Source: Planctomycetota bacterium | GTDB taxonomy: Bacteria > Planctomycetota > Phycisphaerae > Phycisphaerales > UBA5793 | Length of the DNA: 64,000 nt | Direction of reading: 5' to 3' | Assembly (NCBI GenBank): GCA_013112555.1 | Contig: JABFGK010000002.1 | Coordinates: forward strand, 1 to 64,000 | Shown: positions 47,283 through 55,671 of the stretch, one piece after another | How positions within the stretch are numbered: position 1 is the first letter of the stretch | How the letters are laid out: every line of letters starts with the position of its first letter | Position numbers and translations under genes: made by a program | The notes under the pieces: model-generated | What the model was told of the DNA's origin: nothing | Database searches by the model: none | The model's input: only the letters and a program-made list of their open reading frames with translations

Positions 47283-48035
47283 ATGCGTAATCCATTCTTC
47301 CACGGCGTCGGCGGAGTTCTAAGCGCAGATATCGCGGTGCCGGACCATGAACGGGAACTCGAGTTCTACTCGAAGGTTCTTACGACGGGACCGGTGCCGC
47401 TGTGGCGAGACGACCTGACCAACAACCACGGGACGCCGGTCATCGGCTTAGGGGCACGTTCACCTGAGTACGAAGCCCTCCCACTGCAATGGATGCCGCA
47501 CTTCCAGGTTGCCGATGTTGCCGCGAGCGCCGCGCGTACACTCGAGCTCGGCGGGCAGGAATTGATGCACGGCAAAGACGACGATGGGACAAGTCAATGG
47601 GCAGTGCTCGTCGATCCCAATGGCGCTGCATTCGGCGTCATCCCCGTCGTTGCCGATGAATCGAACGGTGCACGTCTGCACGATGGACGTGGTTGCATCT
47701 CTTGGCTCTCGCTCGTCGTCTCGGACGTTTCGTCGATGTGCAAGTTCTACGAGCAAGTTGTCGGATGGTCGGCAGCCTCTGCCGCCACCGATGGTAGATG
47801 CGAAATGCGGCGACCGGATGGTGTCGCCGTGGCGGAAATGTGCCCAATGAATGACGATAATGCGGGTATCCCATCCGTCTGGTTACTGAGTCTGCCCGTC
47901 GACGACTTTGCAGAGAGTCTTAAGCAGGTTCGCGAAGGTGGCGGTGAGGTCGTTGTGGAGGTAGCGACAGAGGCCAGACACGCTGTCATTCGGGACCCGG
48001 TCGGTGTCTACTTCGCGTTACAGTCCAACACGTGA
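47283..48035 (+). CDS. VOC (glyoxalase/bleomycin-resistance) family protein, two domains
   Basis: 250 aa. The VOC fold uses paired beta-alpha-beta-beta-beta units. Domain 1 reads GVLSADIAVPDHERELEFYS, PHFQVADVAASAARTLELGG and AVLVDPNGAAFGVI. Domain 2 has ISWLSLVVSDVSSMCKFYEQ, VVGWSAASAATDG, SVWLLSLPVDDFAESLKQVR and HAVIRDPVGVYFALQ. Metal-ligand positions (the His/Glu at first and last strands) are partly replaced in domain 1, so it may act as a binding or dioxygenase-like protein. Single-gene, flanked by attC-like sequence; such genes are typical integron cargo. Start ATG 47283. Confidence 0.85.
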   Translation: MRNPFFHGVGGVLSADIAVPDHERELEFYSKVLTTGPVPLWRDDLTNNHGTPVIGLGARSPEYEALPLQWMPHFQVADVAASAARTLELGGQELMHGKDDDGTSQWAVLVDPNGAAFGVIPVVADESNGARLHDGRGCISWLSLVVSDVSSMCKFYEQVVGWSAASAATDGRCEMRRPDGVAVAEMCPMNDDNAGIPSVWLLSLPVDDFAESLKQVREGGGEVVVEVATEARHAVIRDPVGVYFALQSNT

Positions 48036-48051
48036 TGCGCAGCGGTTTATT

Positions 48052-48102
48052 AACAAGGCATTGCAGCTGACTTCGCTCCGCCGGCCGCGCTCGGCGCCTT
48101 GT
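48052..48102. other. attC-like inverted repeat downstream of VOC gene
   Basis: AACAAGGC at 48052-48059 pairs with GCCTTGT at 48096-48102, and the left arm is followed by ATTGCAGCTGAC, much like the R''-L'' arm of integron attC sites. The expected GTTRRRY core at the right end is absent, so it is degenerate or only attC-like. Confidence 0.35.
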
Positions 48103-48114
48103 GGAGTCTTGTAG

Positions 48115-48216
48115 GGCGGCTCACCGCTGCTGTCGCAGTTTCAGTACATGACACCAGACACAGCAAAAGGCCATGCCCGGTGGCATGACCTTTCACTGAA
48201 TCGGGGCGACAGGATT
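48115..48216. repeat. 102-bp direct repeat, upstream copy, carrying tRNA-Pro 3' end
   Basis: Differs at two positions from 48296-48397, 181 bp away. It contains a tRNA terminator hairpin and the final 15-18 bp of tRNA-Pro (CGGGGCGACAGGATT) but no other tRNA sequence. This is the layout of an attachment-site duplication. Confidence 0.85.
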
Positions 48217-48295
48217 GTGCGTCGCTTGGGACTTCGTCCCCCGCTCGCTCGCAGCGCCGAGGACGGCGTGAACGTGCGATGCATCGGTTCGCCGA

Positions 48296-48397
48296 GGCGG
48301 CTCACCGCTGCCGTCGCAGTTTCAGTACATGACACCAGACACAGCAAAAGGCCATGCCTGGTGGCATGACCTTTCACTGAATCGGGGCGACAGGATT
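48296..48397. repeat. 102-bp direct repeat, copy at the intact tRNA-Pro
   Basis: Second copy, overlapping the 3' end of tRNA-Pro at 48382. Contains the hairpin AAAGGCCATGCC/GGCATGACCTTT (48346-48373), which on the minus strand is followed by TTTTG and probably terminates the tRNA. Confidence 0.85.
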
Positions 48398-48455
48398 TGA
48401 ACCTGCGACCTTCTGCTCCCAAAGCAGACGCGCTACCAAGCTGCGCTACGCCCCG
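48382..48455 (-). tRNA. tRNA-Pro, anticodon TGG
   Basis: 74 nt. Acceptor arm CGGGGCG pairs with CGCCCCG, D-stem GCGC/GCGC, anticodon stem TCTGC/GCAGA around TTTGGGA, T-stem GCAGG/CCTGT with loop TTCAAAT, discriminator A. No CCA is encoded. A terminator hairpin follows on the minus strand. Confidence 0.97.
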
Positions 48456-48515
48456 GCAATCGGCTCGAGATGTACACGAACCAGCCCATTCTAGCCCGAC
48501 CCTTGCAGCCATGCA

Positions 48516-48863
48516 TCATGAGCGCTTCACATGCACATTGACGCGCCCCGGCGCCCCCGGGCCGGCTTTGCCGCCCAGCACACGCCATTTCCTCCGACCG
48601 CTCGACCCGCTGCCCCCCATCAGGCCCAGATCGATCAGCACTGCCAGCACGATGGCCACGATCCCAGCCCCCTCAATCGACCCGTTGCCGAAATGCCACG
48701 CCCAGGCATATGCCAGCGTCGTCAACGGCAGAAAGAAGAACCCGAGCAGCGGCCAAATCAGCGTCTCGTAGGCCTTTCCCAGGTAATCCGAGAAGATTAC
48801 CATCAGGAAAATTGCGATCCTCGGGGCCATCAACGCCAGACAACCAACCAGACACGGCATCAT
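48516..48863 (-). CDS. Small membrane protein
   Basis: 115 aa, not recognised. Three hydrophobic segments: APRIAIFLMVIFSDYLG (about 13-28), LIWPLLGFFFLPLTTLAYAW (about 35-54) and AGIVAIVLAVLIDLGLMGG (about 65-83), then a Gly/Ser and basic tail ending NVHVKRS. AGGAG lies six nt before ATG 48863. It sits between tRNA-Pro and nuoA, on the opposite strand to nuoA. Confidence 0.7.
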   Translation of the reverse strand: MMPCLVGCLALMAPRIAIFLMVIFSDYLGKAYETLIWPLLGFFFLPLTTLAYAWAWHFGNGSIEGAGIVAIVLAVLIDLGLMGGSGSSGRRKWRVLGGKAGPGAPGRVNVHVKRS

Positions 48864-49100
48864 TCACACTCCTGCCACGTGCACGACACTTCAGCACCAA
48901 CCATCCCCGGCCGATTCAGCATAGCCCCCTGCTCCCGCCGGCCAAGCCCATCCGCCACCCTCACTGCCGGCCAACTCAGGGCCTCTCCTTGTTCGGGATC
49001 CGGCAGTACGCTTTCGCGGCCCTGTTGCCTACAGTGCTGGCCAAACCGGCCATTCACGGCCCGCTGTATGAAGAGAGAACCTGTCACGAGGACCTGACCG

Positions 49101-49523
49101 ATGCACGTGCCCCCGCTCTTCACCCCGCTCCCCCTCGCCATCGACCCCGTCGCCTTCAACTATTGGCCGATCGTCCTGCTGCTCACGATCGCCGTCGGCT
49201 TTGCCGTCCTGGTCATGATCGGCACCCATATCCTCGGCCCGCAGCGGACCGGCCCCGAAAAAGAAACCACCTACGAGTCGGGCGTGAACCCGGTCGACAC
49301 TGCCCGCAAGCGGTTCAATGTTCGCTACTACCTGCTGGCCATGACGTTTCTCGTCTTTGATGTCGAGATCATCTTCCTGTACCCGTGGGCGACCACCTTC
49401 CGTCAGATCGATGCTGACAGTCAGCTGGCGACCATGTTCGTTTGCCGCATCCTGTTTTTCCTGCTGACCAGTGTCATCGCCTACGCCTACGCCTGGCGCA
49501 AGGGCGTCTTCCGGTTTGATTGA
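49101..49523 (+). CDS. nuoA: NADH-quinone oxidoreductase subunit A
   Basis: 140 aa, a membrane subunit of complex I. Three helices: WPIVLLLTIAVGFAVLVMIG (about 22-41), YYLLAMTFLVFDVEIIFLYP and LFFLLTSVIAYAYAWRKGVF. The family signatures ETTYESGVNPVDTARKRFNV and FLVFDVEIIFLYPWA are exact for NuoA. GAGGA precedes ATG 49101. In most bacteria nuoA leads a nuoABCD operon; here a 430-bp repeat-rich gap and ahcY on the opposite strand follow, so nuoA is an orphan in this window. Confidence 0.95.
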   Translation: MHVPPLFTPLPLAIDPVAFNYWPIVLLLTIAVGFAVLVMIGTHILGPQRTGPEKETTYESGVNPVDTARKRFNVRYYLLAMTFLVFDVEIIFLYPWATTFRQIDADSQLATMFVCRILFFLLTSVIAYAYAWRKGVFRFD

Positions 49524-49554
49524 GAGGCGGCTGTCTGAATTGTGCAATGAACTC

Positions 49555-49582
49555 AGGCAGTAGGATTTAAATCCTACTGCCT
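49555..49582. repeat. 28-bp perfect palindrome (family B)
   Basis: Half-site AGGCAGTAGGATTT, centred on TTTAAA; identical core to 13424-13449. It begins about 30 bp after the nuoA stop and is followed by TTTTG. Confidence 0.85.
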
Positions 49583-49664
49583 TTTGTAATGCGGGGGGGG
49601 CGTGATGCAGAGAGGGGACCTGTGGTAATGTACGCCCTACTCTGAAGATATCAGGGTCATAGTC

Positions 49665-49696
49665 GTAGGCCAGGACGAGGTCCGTCGCGTCCTGGC
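49665..49696 (-). repeat. Family E hairpin repeat, reverse orientation
   Basis: Reverse complement of 5939-5969 with about three differences; keeps the CCAGGAC/GTCCTGG-type arms. Confidence 0.7.
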
Positions 49697-49759
49697 AGAT
49701 GATACATCGGAAAATAGCAAGGGCCCGCTTCCTTACGTGCTCGGCTTGTGCGAGTGAAT

Positions 49760-49783
49760 GACGGGCGAGACGCCCGTCCCACC
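49760..49783 (+). repeat. Family A hairpin repeat
   Basis: GACGGGCG-AGA-CGCCCGTC followed by CCACC, identical over 24 bp to 7083-7106. Confidence 0.85.
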
Positions 49784-49952
49784 GTGAGCCCCCTCCCCGG
49801 ACCCTCCTCTGACCAAAGCCGTCTCGTCGCCCCCAGCGTGTCAGGTCTTCCGCCGCAGGCGGCGTTGACCTGACCTGCCACATTCGTTGCCCGCTCCCTC
49901 ACGGTCGCGGCTCGTCGGAAGGGAGGGCACATGCAATGGCCCCGAACGGGAA

Positions 49953-51485
49953 TCAATACCGGTAAAACTCCGGCTTGTAGGGGCCATCCACCGGCACCCC
50001 AATGTAATCCGACTGCTTCTTATTCAACGTCGTCAGCCGGGCGCCGAGGCGGTCCAGGTGAAGGCGGGCCACCTTCTCATCAAGATGCTTGGGCAGCATG
50101 TACACCTGGTTCTCGTACTGATCGCTATTAACAGCCAGTTCGATCTGGGCCAGCACCTGGTTCGTGAAACTGTTACTCATCACGAAACTCGGGTGGCCGG
50201 TGGCACAACCCAGGTTCAACAGCCGACCCTCAGCCAGCACGATGATGGCGTGCCCATCCGGGAATACCCACCGATCAACCTGCGGCTTGATCGTGTCCTT
50301 CTTAATGCCAGGTATCTTGCCTAAGCCGGCCATGTCAATCTCATTGTCGAAGTGGCCGATGTTCCCGATGATCGCGTTGTGCTTCATCCGGGCCATGTCA
50401 CCGGCCATCAGAATGTCGCGGTTGCCCGTCGCGGTCACGAAGAGGTCAGCCTTCTCGACCACATCATCAAGCGTCTTGACCTCATAGCCCTCCATCGTCG
50501 CCTGCAGAGCGCAGATCGGGTCGATCTCTGTGATGATCACCTTCGCACCCTGGCCACGCAGTGCCTGGGCGCAGCCCTTGCCGACGTCGCCGTAGCCGCA
50601 CACGACACATGTCTTGCCGGCCAGCATGACGTCGGTGGCCCGCACAATGCCGTCCACACACGAGTGCCGACACCCGTAGAGGTTGTCGAACTTGCTCTTC
50701 GTCACCGAGTCATTGACATTAATCGCCGGGAACCAGAGTGTTCCGTCGTTGGCCATCTCATACAACCGCTTGACACCGGTCGTCGTTTCTTCCGAGACCC
50801 CCTTCAAGCCATCGGCTATCCGTGTCCACTTGCCGGGGCATGCGGCCAGTTCCTTGTTAATGACATCGAGAACAATCCCCCACTCCTCCGGGTCGTTGTC
50901 TGCATCAAACGCCGGGATCTGACCGCTCTTCTCAAACTCAGCCGCCTTGGCGATGATCATTGTTGCATCACCGCCGTCATCGACAATCAGGTCCGGCCCG
51001 CACGCTTCACCCGTCTGCTCATCGGTCCAGGTGAGTGCCTGCACGGTGCACCACCAATACTCCTCGAGCGTCTCACCCTTCCAGGCAAACACTGGGATTC
51101 CGCGCGGGTCCTGCGGCGTGCCGCCTGTTGCGGGCCGACCGACCGCAATCGCAGCCGCAGCATGGTCCTGCGTCGAGAAGATGTTGCAACTGGCCCAACG
51201 GACCTTCGCGCCCAACTCGACGAGCGTCTCGATCAGGACGGCTGTCTGAATCGTCATATGCAGCGAGCCGGTGATTTTGCAGCCGGCCAGAGGCTTGGTC
51301 TTGGCAAACTCGCGGCGGACGGCCATCAGTCCCGGCATCTCGTGCTCAGCCAGTTCGATTTCCTTCCGCCCGAACTCTGCCAATGTCAGATCCGCCACCT
51401 TGAACCAACAGGCCGTGTCGGGCTCATCCGCCGTTGCCACATTTGCCGTCTTCGCGTCCGTCACCGCCGCTGTCGTCGTTGCCAT
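49953..51485 (-). CDS. ahcY: Adenosylhomocysteinase
   Basis: NAD-dependent enzyme that splits S-adenosylhomocysteine to adenosine and homocysteine, restoring methylation capacity. 510 aa. Diagnostic text: [68 protein letters not shown], the NAD site [39 protein letters not shown], and the C-terminal [20 protein letters not shown] ending YKPEFYRY, which reaches the active site of the neighbouring subunit. It includes the ~40-residue insert with [13 protein letters not shown] and a Thr/Ala-rich N-terminus of about 22 residues. Start ATG 51485. The leader holds two hairpins. Confidence 0.97.
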   Translation of the reverse strand: MATTTAAVTDAKTANVATADEPDTACWFKVADLTLAEFGRKEIELAEHEMPGLMAVRREFAKTKPLAGCKITGSLHMTIQTAVLIETLVELGAKVRWASCNIFSTQDHAAAAIAVGRPATGGTPQDPRGIPVFAWKGETLEEYWWCTVQALTWTDEQTGEACGPDLIVDDGGDATMIIAKAAEFEKSGQIPAFDADNDPEEWGIVLDVINKELAACPGKWTRIADGLKGVSEETTTGVKRLYEMANDGTLWFPAINVNDSVTKSKFDNLYGCRHSCVDGIVRATDVMLAGKTCVVCGYGDVGKGCAQALRGQGAKVIITEIDPICALQATMEGYEVKTLDDVVEKADLFVTATGNRDILMAGDMARMKHNAIIGNIGHFDNEIDMAGLGKIPGIKKDTIKPQVDRWVFPDGHAIIVLAEGRLLNLGCATGHPSFVMSNSFTNQVLAQIELAVNSDQYENQVYMLPKHLDEKVARLHLDRLGARLTTLNKKQSDYIGVPVDGPYKPEFYRY

Positions 51486-51522
51486 CGTGATTCACCTTCA
51501 TTGATAGTCAAATAGCCATCAC

Positions 51523-51575
51523 CCTCAGAGCACTCTGAGGACACTGTTTCATCCGTTGATCCGGATGAACGGATG
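51523..51575 (-). promoter_or_regulatory. Hairpin-rich leader of ahcY
   Basis: Two structures lie 38-90 nt before ATG 51485. At 51523-51540, CCTCAGAG pairs with CTCTGAGG around two bases. At 51550-51575, a 26-bp near-palindrome CATCCGTT(G)ATCC and its mirror, with one mismatch, sits inside direct CACTGT repeats. It does not match the SAH-riboswitch consensus I know. A dimeric repressor site or RNA control element is possible. Confidence 0.45.
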
Positions 51576-51647
51576 CACTGTAGATACTCGGGGCGACCGG
51601 GTCAAGAACGGGGATGATGGCAAAGTGACCGGCCGCGTCGTGCGGGT

Positions 51648-54044
51648 TTACTGCTTCGCTTCGTTGAGCACTCGCTGGAGGACGTCGGCCCGCCCCACGG
51701 CTCGCTCGGGGTACCTTTCCTCGATCTCCCGGATCAGATCGATGCACATCTGGGCCCGGTCCCAGTTCTTTTGGTCCAGGTACAGCAGAACGAGTGCGTG
51801 CAACGGCTCAGCCGATTGACGATCGGCATTGCTCGCCTTCCACAGGGCCTGCTCGGACTGTTCGAGATTGCCAGCCAGTTGATGCAGCAGGCCGCGCGAG
51901 TATTGCACATCCCCGCGCTTCGGGGCGATCTCGGCCGCGTGGTCCAGCAGTTCGAGCATCTCGGGCGACACCTCGTCGCTGCCGTCCTTTTCATACAGCA
52001 GCAGCCCGAGTGAGAACAGCGCATCGACATCGTCGGGCACGATCTCGATGATGGCCCGGTACTGCTGCTCCGACTTCTCGAAGTTCCCCTGATTGTAATA
52101 CAGCATTGCCAGATTGAATCGGGCCGGCAGGAACGCCCGTTCGAGTTTCAAGGCACGGACATAGGCCTGCTCTGCCTCCGCATATTTTCCCTGCCAGGTA
52201 TATAACACACCGAGATTCAACTCGGCCCCCGGGTGGTCTGCATTCACTTTCTGGGCTGCCTCGTACTCCTGCAATGGTCCCGCCAGCGCCGCTGCCAACC
52301 CCTCCGGGTACAGACTCACGGGAATCTGCGACAGGATTCGCGCTGCCTCGGCCCGAACGTTTCGATACCGGTCCTGCAACGGCCCGGCCCCCAAGTCCAG
52401 CAATGCCTCCAGTGGGAAGTACTCCAGCGCACGCAGGGCCCCAAGCCGAACCTGCGGGTGTGGGTAGGCCAATGCCTCGCGGACCACCTCGACTGCCTCC
52501 GGCTGACTCGAATACATGCCGAGCCAACTGGCAGCCGTCGCCCGACCCTGCGGGCCAAGCGTGTCACGATCCAGTTCAACAATCTGCTTGATCAACGCCA
52601 GCCCCTCGGGCGTGTCATTCATTGCAGCCTCAATCGCATGGGCGAAATGCGGCTCGTCCGCCCGCTGGGGCCCGTACCACTCCACGATGGCATCGGCAGC
52701 CCACTGGGCCGTCTCGTTCAAAGCGGTATGACACTTGTTACAAGCGTTCGGGATGTCGTACTGCACCGTGAAGTCCGGCCGTGGGACTCGGATGCTGTGA
52801 TCACGGCGCGGGTCAACCACCATGTACGTCCGGTTCGGCATGTGACACTCAACGCATAGCGACGCATCGGTCCCGGCCTCATGGTAATGATGGGATACCG
52901 CATCGTATTGCGTTGCTTCGTGGCACTGTGTACACAACGCGTTCCCGACCAATTTGATGCGCGTCGTGTGGGCATCGTGGCAGTCTGTGCAATGCACGTG
53001 TTGCCGGTGCATCCGTGCCTGCAGGAATGAGCCGTAGACAAACACCTCATCTTGAATCTGGCCGTCACTGTAATACAGATCCGGTTCGAGCATCTCAAGC
53101 GAGAAGTGATCGAAGAACCGATCACCCGGGACATAGTCGTGTGTAATCTGCATCCGCCGCGAATGACACGGGGCGCATGTGTCAATCTCATTTCGATTCG
53201 ATTGCTCCCCGTGACGGTAGACCACCGTCAGCCCCTTGCGCTCTGCCTGCTCGCTCGGCATCCCCCATCCGGCCACACCCTCGCTCTCCTCATAGGCATC
53301 GGCCAACTGTACATGCTTCGAGCCCGGGCCGTGACACGCCTCGCACCCGACGCTCACATCTGTGTAGGTCGTGTCATAGGTATTCGTTTCGAGGTCATAG
53401 TTCTTCTGCACGTTCGTCGAGTGGCAGGAGGCACACATCAGGTTCCACGTAAACGACATGCGCGTCCAGTGCAGCGGGTCGTCCTTGTCAATCGACTCCT
53501 CGTCAGGATACAGAAAGAACCACTCGCCCTTCTGTGTGTCCCATGCAATCGTCCAGGCTTGCAGCCGCCCCCCCGGCATCTCGAGCAGATACTGCTGCAA
53601 CGGCCGATACCCGAATGTATACTTCACTTCATAGGCATGCAGTTGACCGTCGGGCCCATCGGTCTCGACCATGTAGCGCTCGCCGTCCCGATACATTCGC
53701 GATGTCACCCCGTTGTACTCGAAGGTGGCATCATCAAAGTCCGCCAGCACGGTCTCGCTCGTGGCATGCGACATGGCCCGCTGGTGGTCCGACCCGTGCC
53801 ACTTGTCTGCCTCCTCCTCATGACATTCCAGACACTGGGCCGACCCGACATAGTCAAGCCCCTGTGCCGGTTCCCGCTCCGGATCATCGGATTGATTCAT
53901 GGCTACGGCATTCAGGTCATCGGTCGAGTCATCCTGCCACCAGCCGCCGACGCCGGCCGTGAATACGAGCACCATGCCGGCACTCCCAGCCCATAGGGAC
54001 ACACGCCCGAGTTCCATCCAACGCTTACTCGCTGCTGCAGCCAT
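51648..54044 (-). CDS. Octahaem cytochrome c fused to HEAT/TPR repeats
   Basis: 798 aa. An N-terminal membrane segment (VSLWAGSAGMVLVFTAGVGG, about 15-34) acts as signal or anchor. The haem half has eight CxxCH sites: CLECH, CASCH, CEACH, CAPCH, CTDCH, CTQCH, CVECH and CNKCH, within the cytochrome c-554/octahaem-type text DYVGSAQCLECHEEEADKWH. The second half reads as HEAT-like TAASWLGMYSSQPEAVEVVR, then TPR repeats: AELNLGVLYTWQGKYAEAEQ, ARFNLAMLYYNQGNFEKSEQ and DALFSLGLLLYEKDGSDEV. Its fusion of haems and TPRs suggests electron transfer coupled to an assembled complex. Start ATG 54044; divergent from the sigma-factor operon. Confidence 0.9.
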   Translation of the reverse strand: MAAAASKRWMELGRVSLWAGSAGMVLVFTAGVGGWWQDDSTDDLNAVAMNQSDDPEREPAQGLDYVGSAQCLECHEEEADKWHGSDHQRAMSHATSETVLADFDDATFEYNGVTSRMYRDGERYMVETDGPDGQLHAYEVKYTFGYRPLQQYLLEMPGGRLQAWTIAWDTQKGEWFFLYPDEESIDKDDPLHWTRMSFTWNLMCASCHSTNVQKNYDLETNTYDTTYTDVSVGCEACHGPGSKHVQLADAYEESEGVAGWGMPSEQAERKGLTVVYRHGEQSNRNEIDTCAPCHSRRMQITHDYVPGDRFFDHFSLEMLEPDLYYSDGQIQDEVFVYGSFLQARMHRQHVHCTDCHDAHTTRIKLVGNALCTQCHEATQYDAVSHHYHEAGTDASLCVECHMPNRTYMVVDPRRDHSIRVPRPDFTVQYDIPNACNKCHTALNETAQWAADAIVEWYGPQRADEPHFAHAIEAAMNDTPEGLALIKQIVELDRDTLGPQGRATAASWLGMYSSQPEAVEVVREALAYPHPQVRLGALRALEYFPLEALLDLGAGPLQDRYRNVRAEAARILSQIPVSLYPEGLAAALAGPLQEYEAAQKVNADHPGAELNLGVLYTWQGKYAEAEQAYVRALKLERAFLPARFNLAMLYYNQGNFEKSEQQYRAIIEIVPDDVDALFSLGLLLYEKDGSDEVSPEMLELLDHAAEIAPKRGDVQYSRGLLHQLAGNLEQSEQALWKASNADRQSAEPLHALVLLYLDQKNWDRAQMCIDLIREIEERYPERAVGRADVLQRVLNEAKQ

Positions 54045-54236
54045 GCCGTGCTACTCCGTCCTTCGGTGCCCCCCACTCCCCCCACTCTATCACCACAGAC
54101 ACGCCCGATCGTCACCCATGCCGTTCTGACTGCCATCAAAAAAACTTCCAAAACCGTCGTCGTCGGCATCCTGAGGCCCGTCTAAATGTGCAAGACACAG
54201 CGGCAGACCGACCCACGAACGGAGAGAACGCCACAC

Positions 54237-54863
54237 ATGCACCCGCTGGCGGACCAAATCCTGATTCAACGCTACCACAGCGGCGACCGAGAAGCACTCG
54301 AACGGCTGCTGCAGCGTTGGAACACCGAAGTGCTGTCACTCGCCTATCGGCTGACGGCCAACCGAGAGGACGCCCTGGACATTCGCCAGCAGACCTTTCT
54401 CAAGGTCTACAACGCGCTCCCGGCCTTTCGGGCCGAGTCACGATTCTCCACCTGGCTCTATCGCATCGTCGTCAACACCTGCCGCGACCATCTTCGATCA
54501 AGCGAGACACGCGACCGTGCCCACGATGATGCACTGACTCCCGGGGCTGCGGTCGAGCGGACGGCCCCCTCGCAGCATGACCTCTGCGAGCAGCGCGAAG
54601 CCTATCGACTCGTGGCTCATTCCATCATGGCACTGCCGGCCGTTGAGCGCGAGATCATCGTGCTCCGTCACTATCAGCAGATGCCGTTTACCGAAATCGC
54701 CGTGGTGGTGGGCTCACCGGTCACCACCGTCAAATCGCGGATGATGCGCGCTTTGAAGCGGCTGCGCCATGATCTGGCCACTCTGACTCAAGACGCTGAC
54801 GATCGGGCTGCCGGCCCGGGCGCGGCACCTGGATATAAGGATGACCCCCATGCAATGCGATGA
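54237..54863 (+). CDS. ECF-type RNA polymerase sigma factor
   Basis: 208 aa. Region 2: QILIQRYHSGDREALERLLQ, SLAYRLTANREDALDIRQQT, FLKVYNALPAFRAESRFSTW with LYRIVVNTCRDHLR. Region 4: IMALPAVEREIIVLRHYQQM then FTEIAVVVGSPVTTVKSRMM and RALKRLR. No region 1 or 3, so extracytoplasmic-function class. ATG 54237 is preferred over the earlier in-frame ATG at 54186. It overlaps the anti-sigma gene by 23 bp, so translation is coupled. It should activate its own operon and targets unknown here. Confidence 0.95.
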   Translation: MHPLADQILIQRYHSGDREALERLLQRWNTEVLSLAYRLTANREDALDIRQQTFLKVYNALPAFRAESRFSTWLYRIVVNTCRDHLRSSETRDRAHDDALTPGAAVERTAPSQHDLCEQREAYRLVAHSIMALPAVEREIIVLRHYQQMPFTEIAVVVGSPVTTVKSRMMRALKRLRHDLATLTQDADDRAAGPGAAPGYKDDPHAMR

Positions 54864-55671
54864 CGTCATCAGACTGCTGCCTGACATGCTCTACAACGAG
54901 ATTGATGCGCAATCGCGTGAACAGGTGAGCGAACACCTGGTGACCTGCGCTTCGTGCTGGGCTGAGTATGAATCGTTCAAACGCACGGTGCAGGTTCTGG
55001 ACCAGTGGCCGCCTACAGAAGCGCCGGCTGACACGGCTGAGCTGGCCCGGCTGCTGGAAGGCACTGCCTCGCGCCCGACACCTCGCCACTGGATCCTCAG
55101 ACGGCCGGTCCTTTCCGGGCTCGCAGCCGGATTGATCCTCTTTCTCGGCTTGTTGGCACTGAATGTCCATGTCTCGGCGCATGACGGCGGCCTCATCCTG
55201 TCGATCGGTCGTCGCCCGGTCGTCGCCACGACTGATGCGAATCTGCTGACACAGCAGGCCACAGACAATCCGGATCTCATTCGATACGTTGATGACCGTG
55301 TAGAACACTCCGCTTCGCTTGCCGGGGAGGCGCTGGTCGAGTACATTCACGATTGGACCGTCGCCCAGGAGCAGCGGCAACTCGAGTTGTTCACGCTGAT
55401 GAATCAACTGAGACAGCAGGACGTTGGCCAGGTCACGATGCGACTCAACGCGCTTGAGGAGACTGGGATCCTTGCGCGTCAGCCCGGATCATCCGTTAAA
55501 AACCCCTCAATGCCATACGGTCAGCCTGACAGACAACGCACGATGCCCGACTGGCAGCCCGGCCGGGTTGTGATTGATAATCATGTCTATCAGGCTGTGT
55601 ATAACGAACAGACCGGTCAGTTTGAACTTCAGAAACTAACATTCCAGGAAGACTCGGAGATGTATCAATGA
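54841..55671 (+). CDS. Zinc-finger anti-sigma factor, membrane-bound
   Basis: 276 aa. The N-terminal domain MQCDDVIRLLPDMLYNEIDA followed by HLVTCASCW gives the H-x3-C-x2-C zinc-binding anti-sigma motif with a preceding Cys near residue 6. A membrane helix GLAAGLILFLGLLALNVHV (about 100-118) leads to an exported helical domain rich in Gln (QEQRQLELFTLMNQLRQQD). It holds the sigma factor at the membrane and probably senses an envelope signal. ATG 54841 (or 54850). It overlaps the next gene by four bases (ATGA). Confidence 0.88.
   Translation: MTPMQCDDVIRLLPDMLYNEIDAQSREQVSEHLVTCASCWAEYESFKRTVQVLDQWPPTEAPADTAELARLLEGTASRPTPRHWILRRPVLSGLAAGLILFLGLLALNVHVSAHDGGLILSIGRRPVVATTDANLLTQQATDNPDLIRYVDDRVEHSASLAGEALVEYIHDWTVAQEQRQLELFTLMNQLRQQDVGQVTMRLNALEETGILARQPGSSVKNPSMPYGQPDRQRTMPDWQPGRVVIDNHVYQAVYNEQTGQFELQKLTFQEDSEMYQ

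Larger units (their letters stand above)
49524..49952 (+). other. Repeat-rich gap between nuoA and ahcY
   Basis: 429 bp with no gene. It carries a B palindrome (49555-49582), an E repeat in reverse orientation (49665-49696) and an A hairpin (49760-49783). The first, followed by CTTTTG, may terminate nuoA. Confidence 0.6.

Noticed and set aside
49101..49523. Start of a nuoABCD operon
   Set aside because: No nuoB or further subunits follow on the same strand.
50352..51515. Plus-strand 387-residue frame opposite ahcY
   Set aside because: Shadow frame. ahcY on the minus strand matches the family end to end.
51486..51650. SAH riboswitch upstream of ahcY
   Set aside because: The expected conserved core is not present; only hairpins without the consensus were seen.
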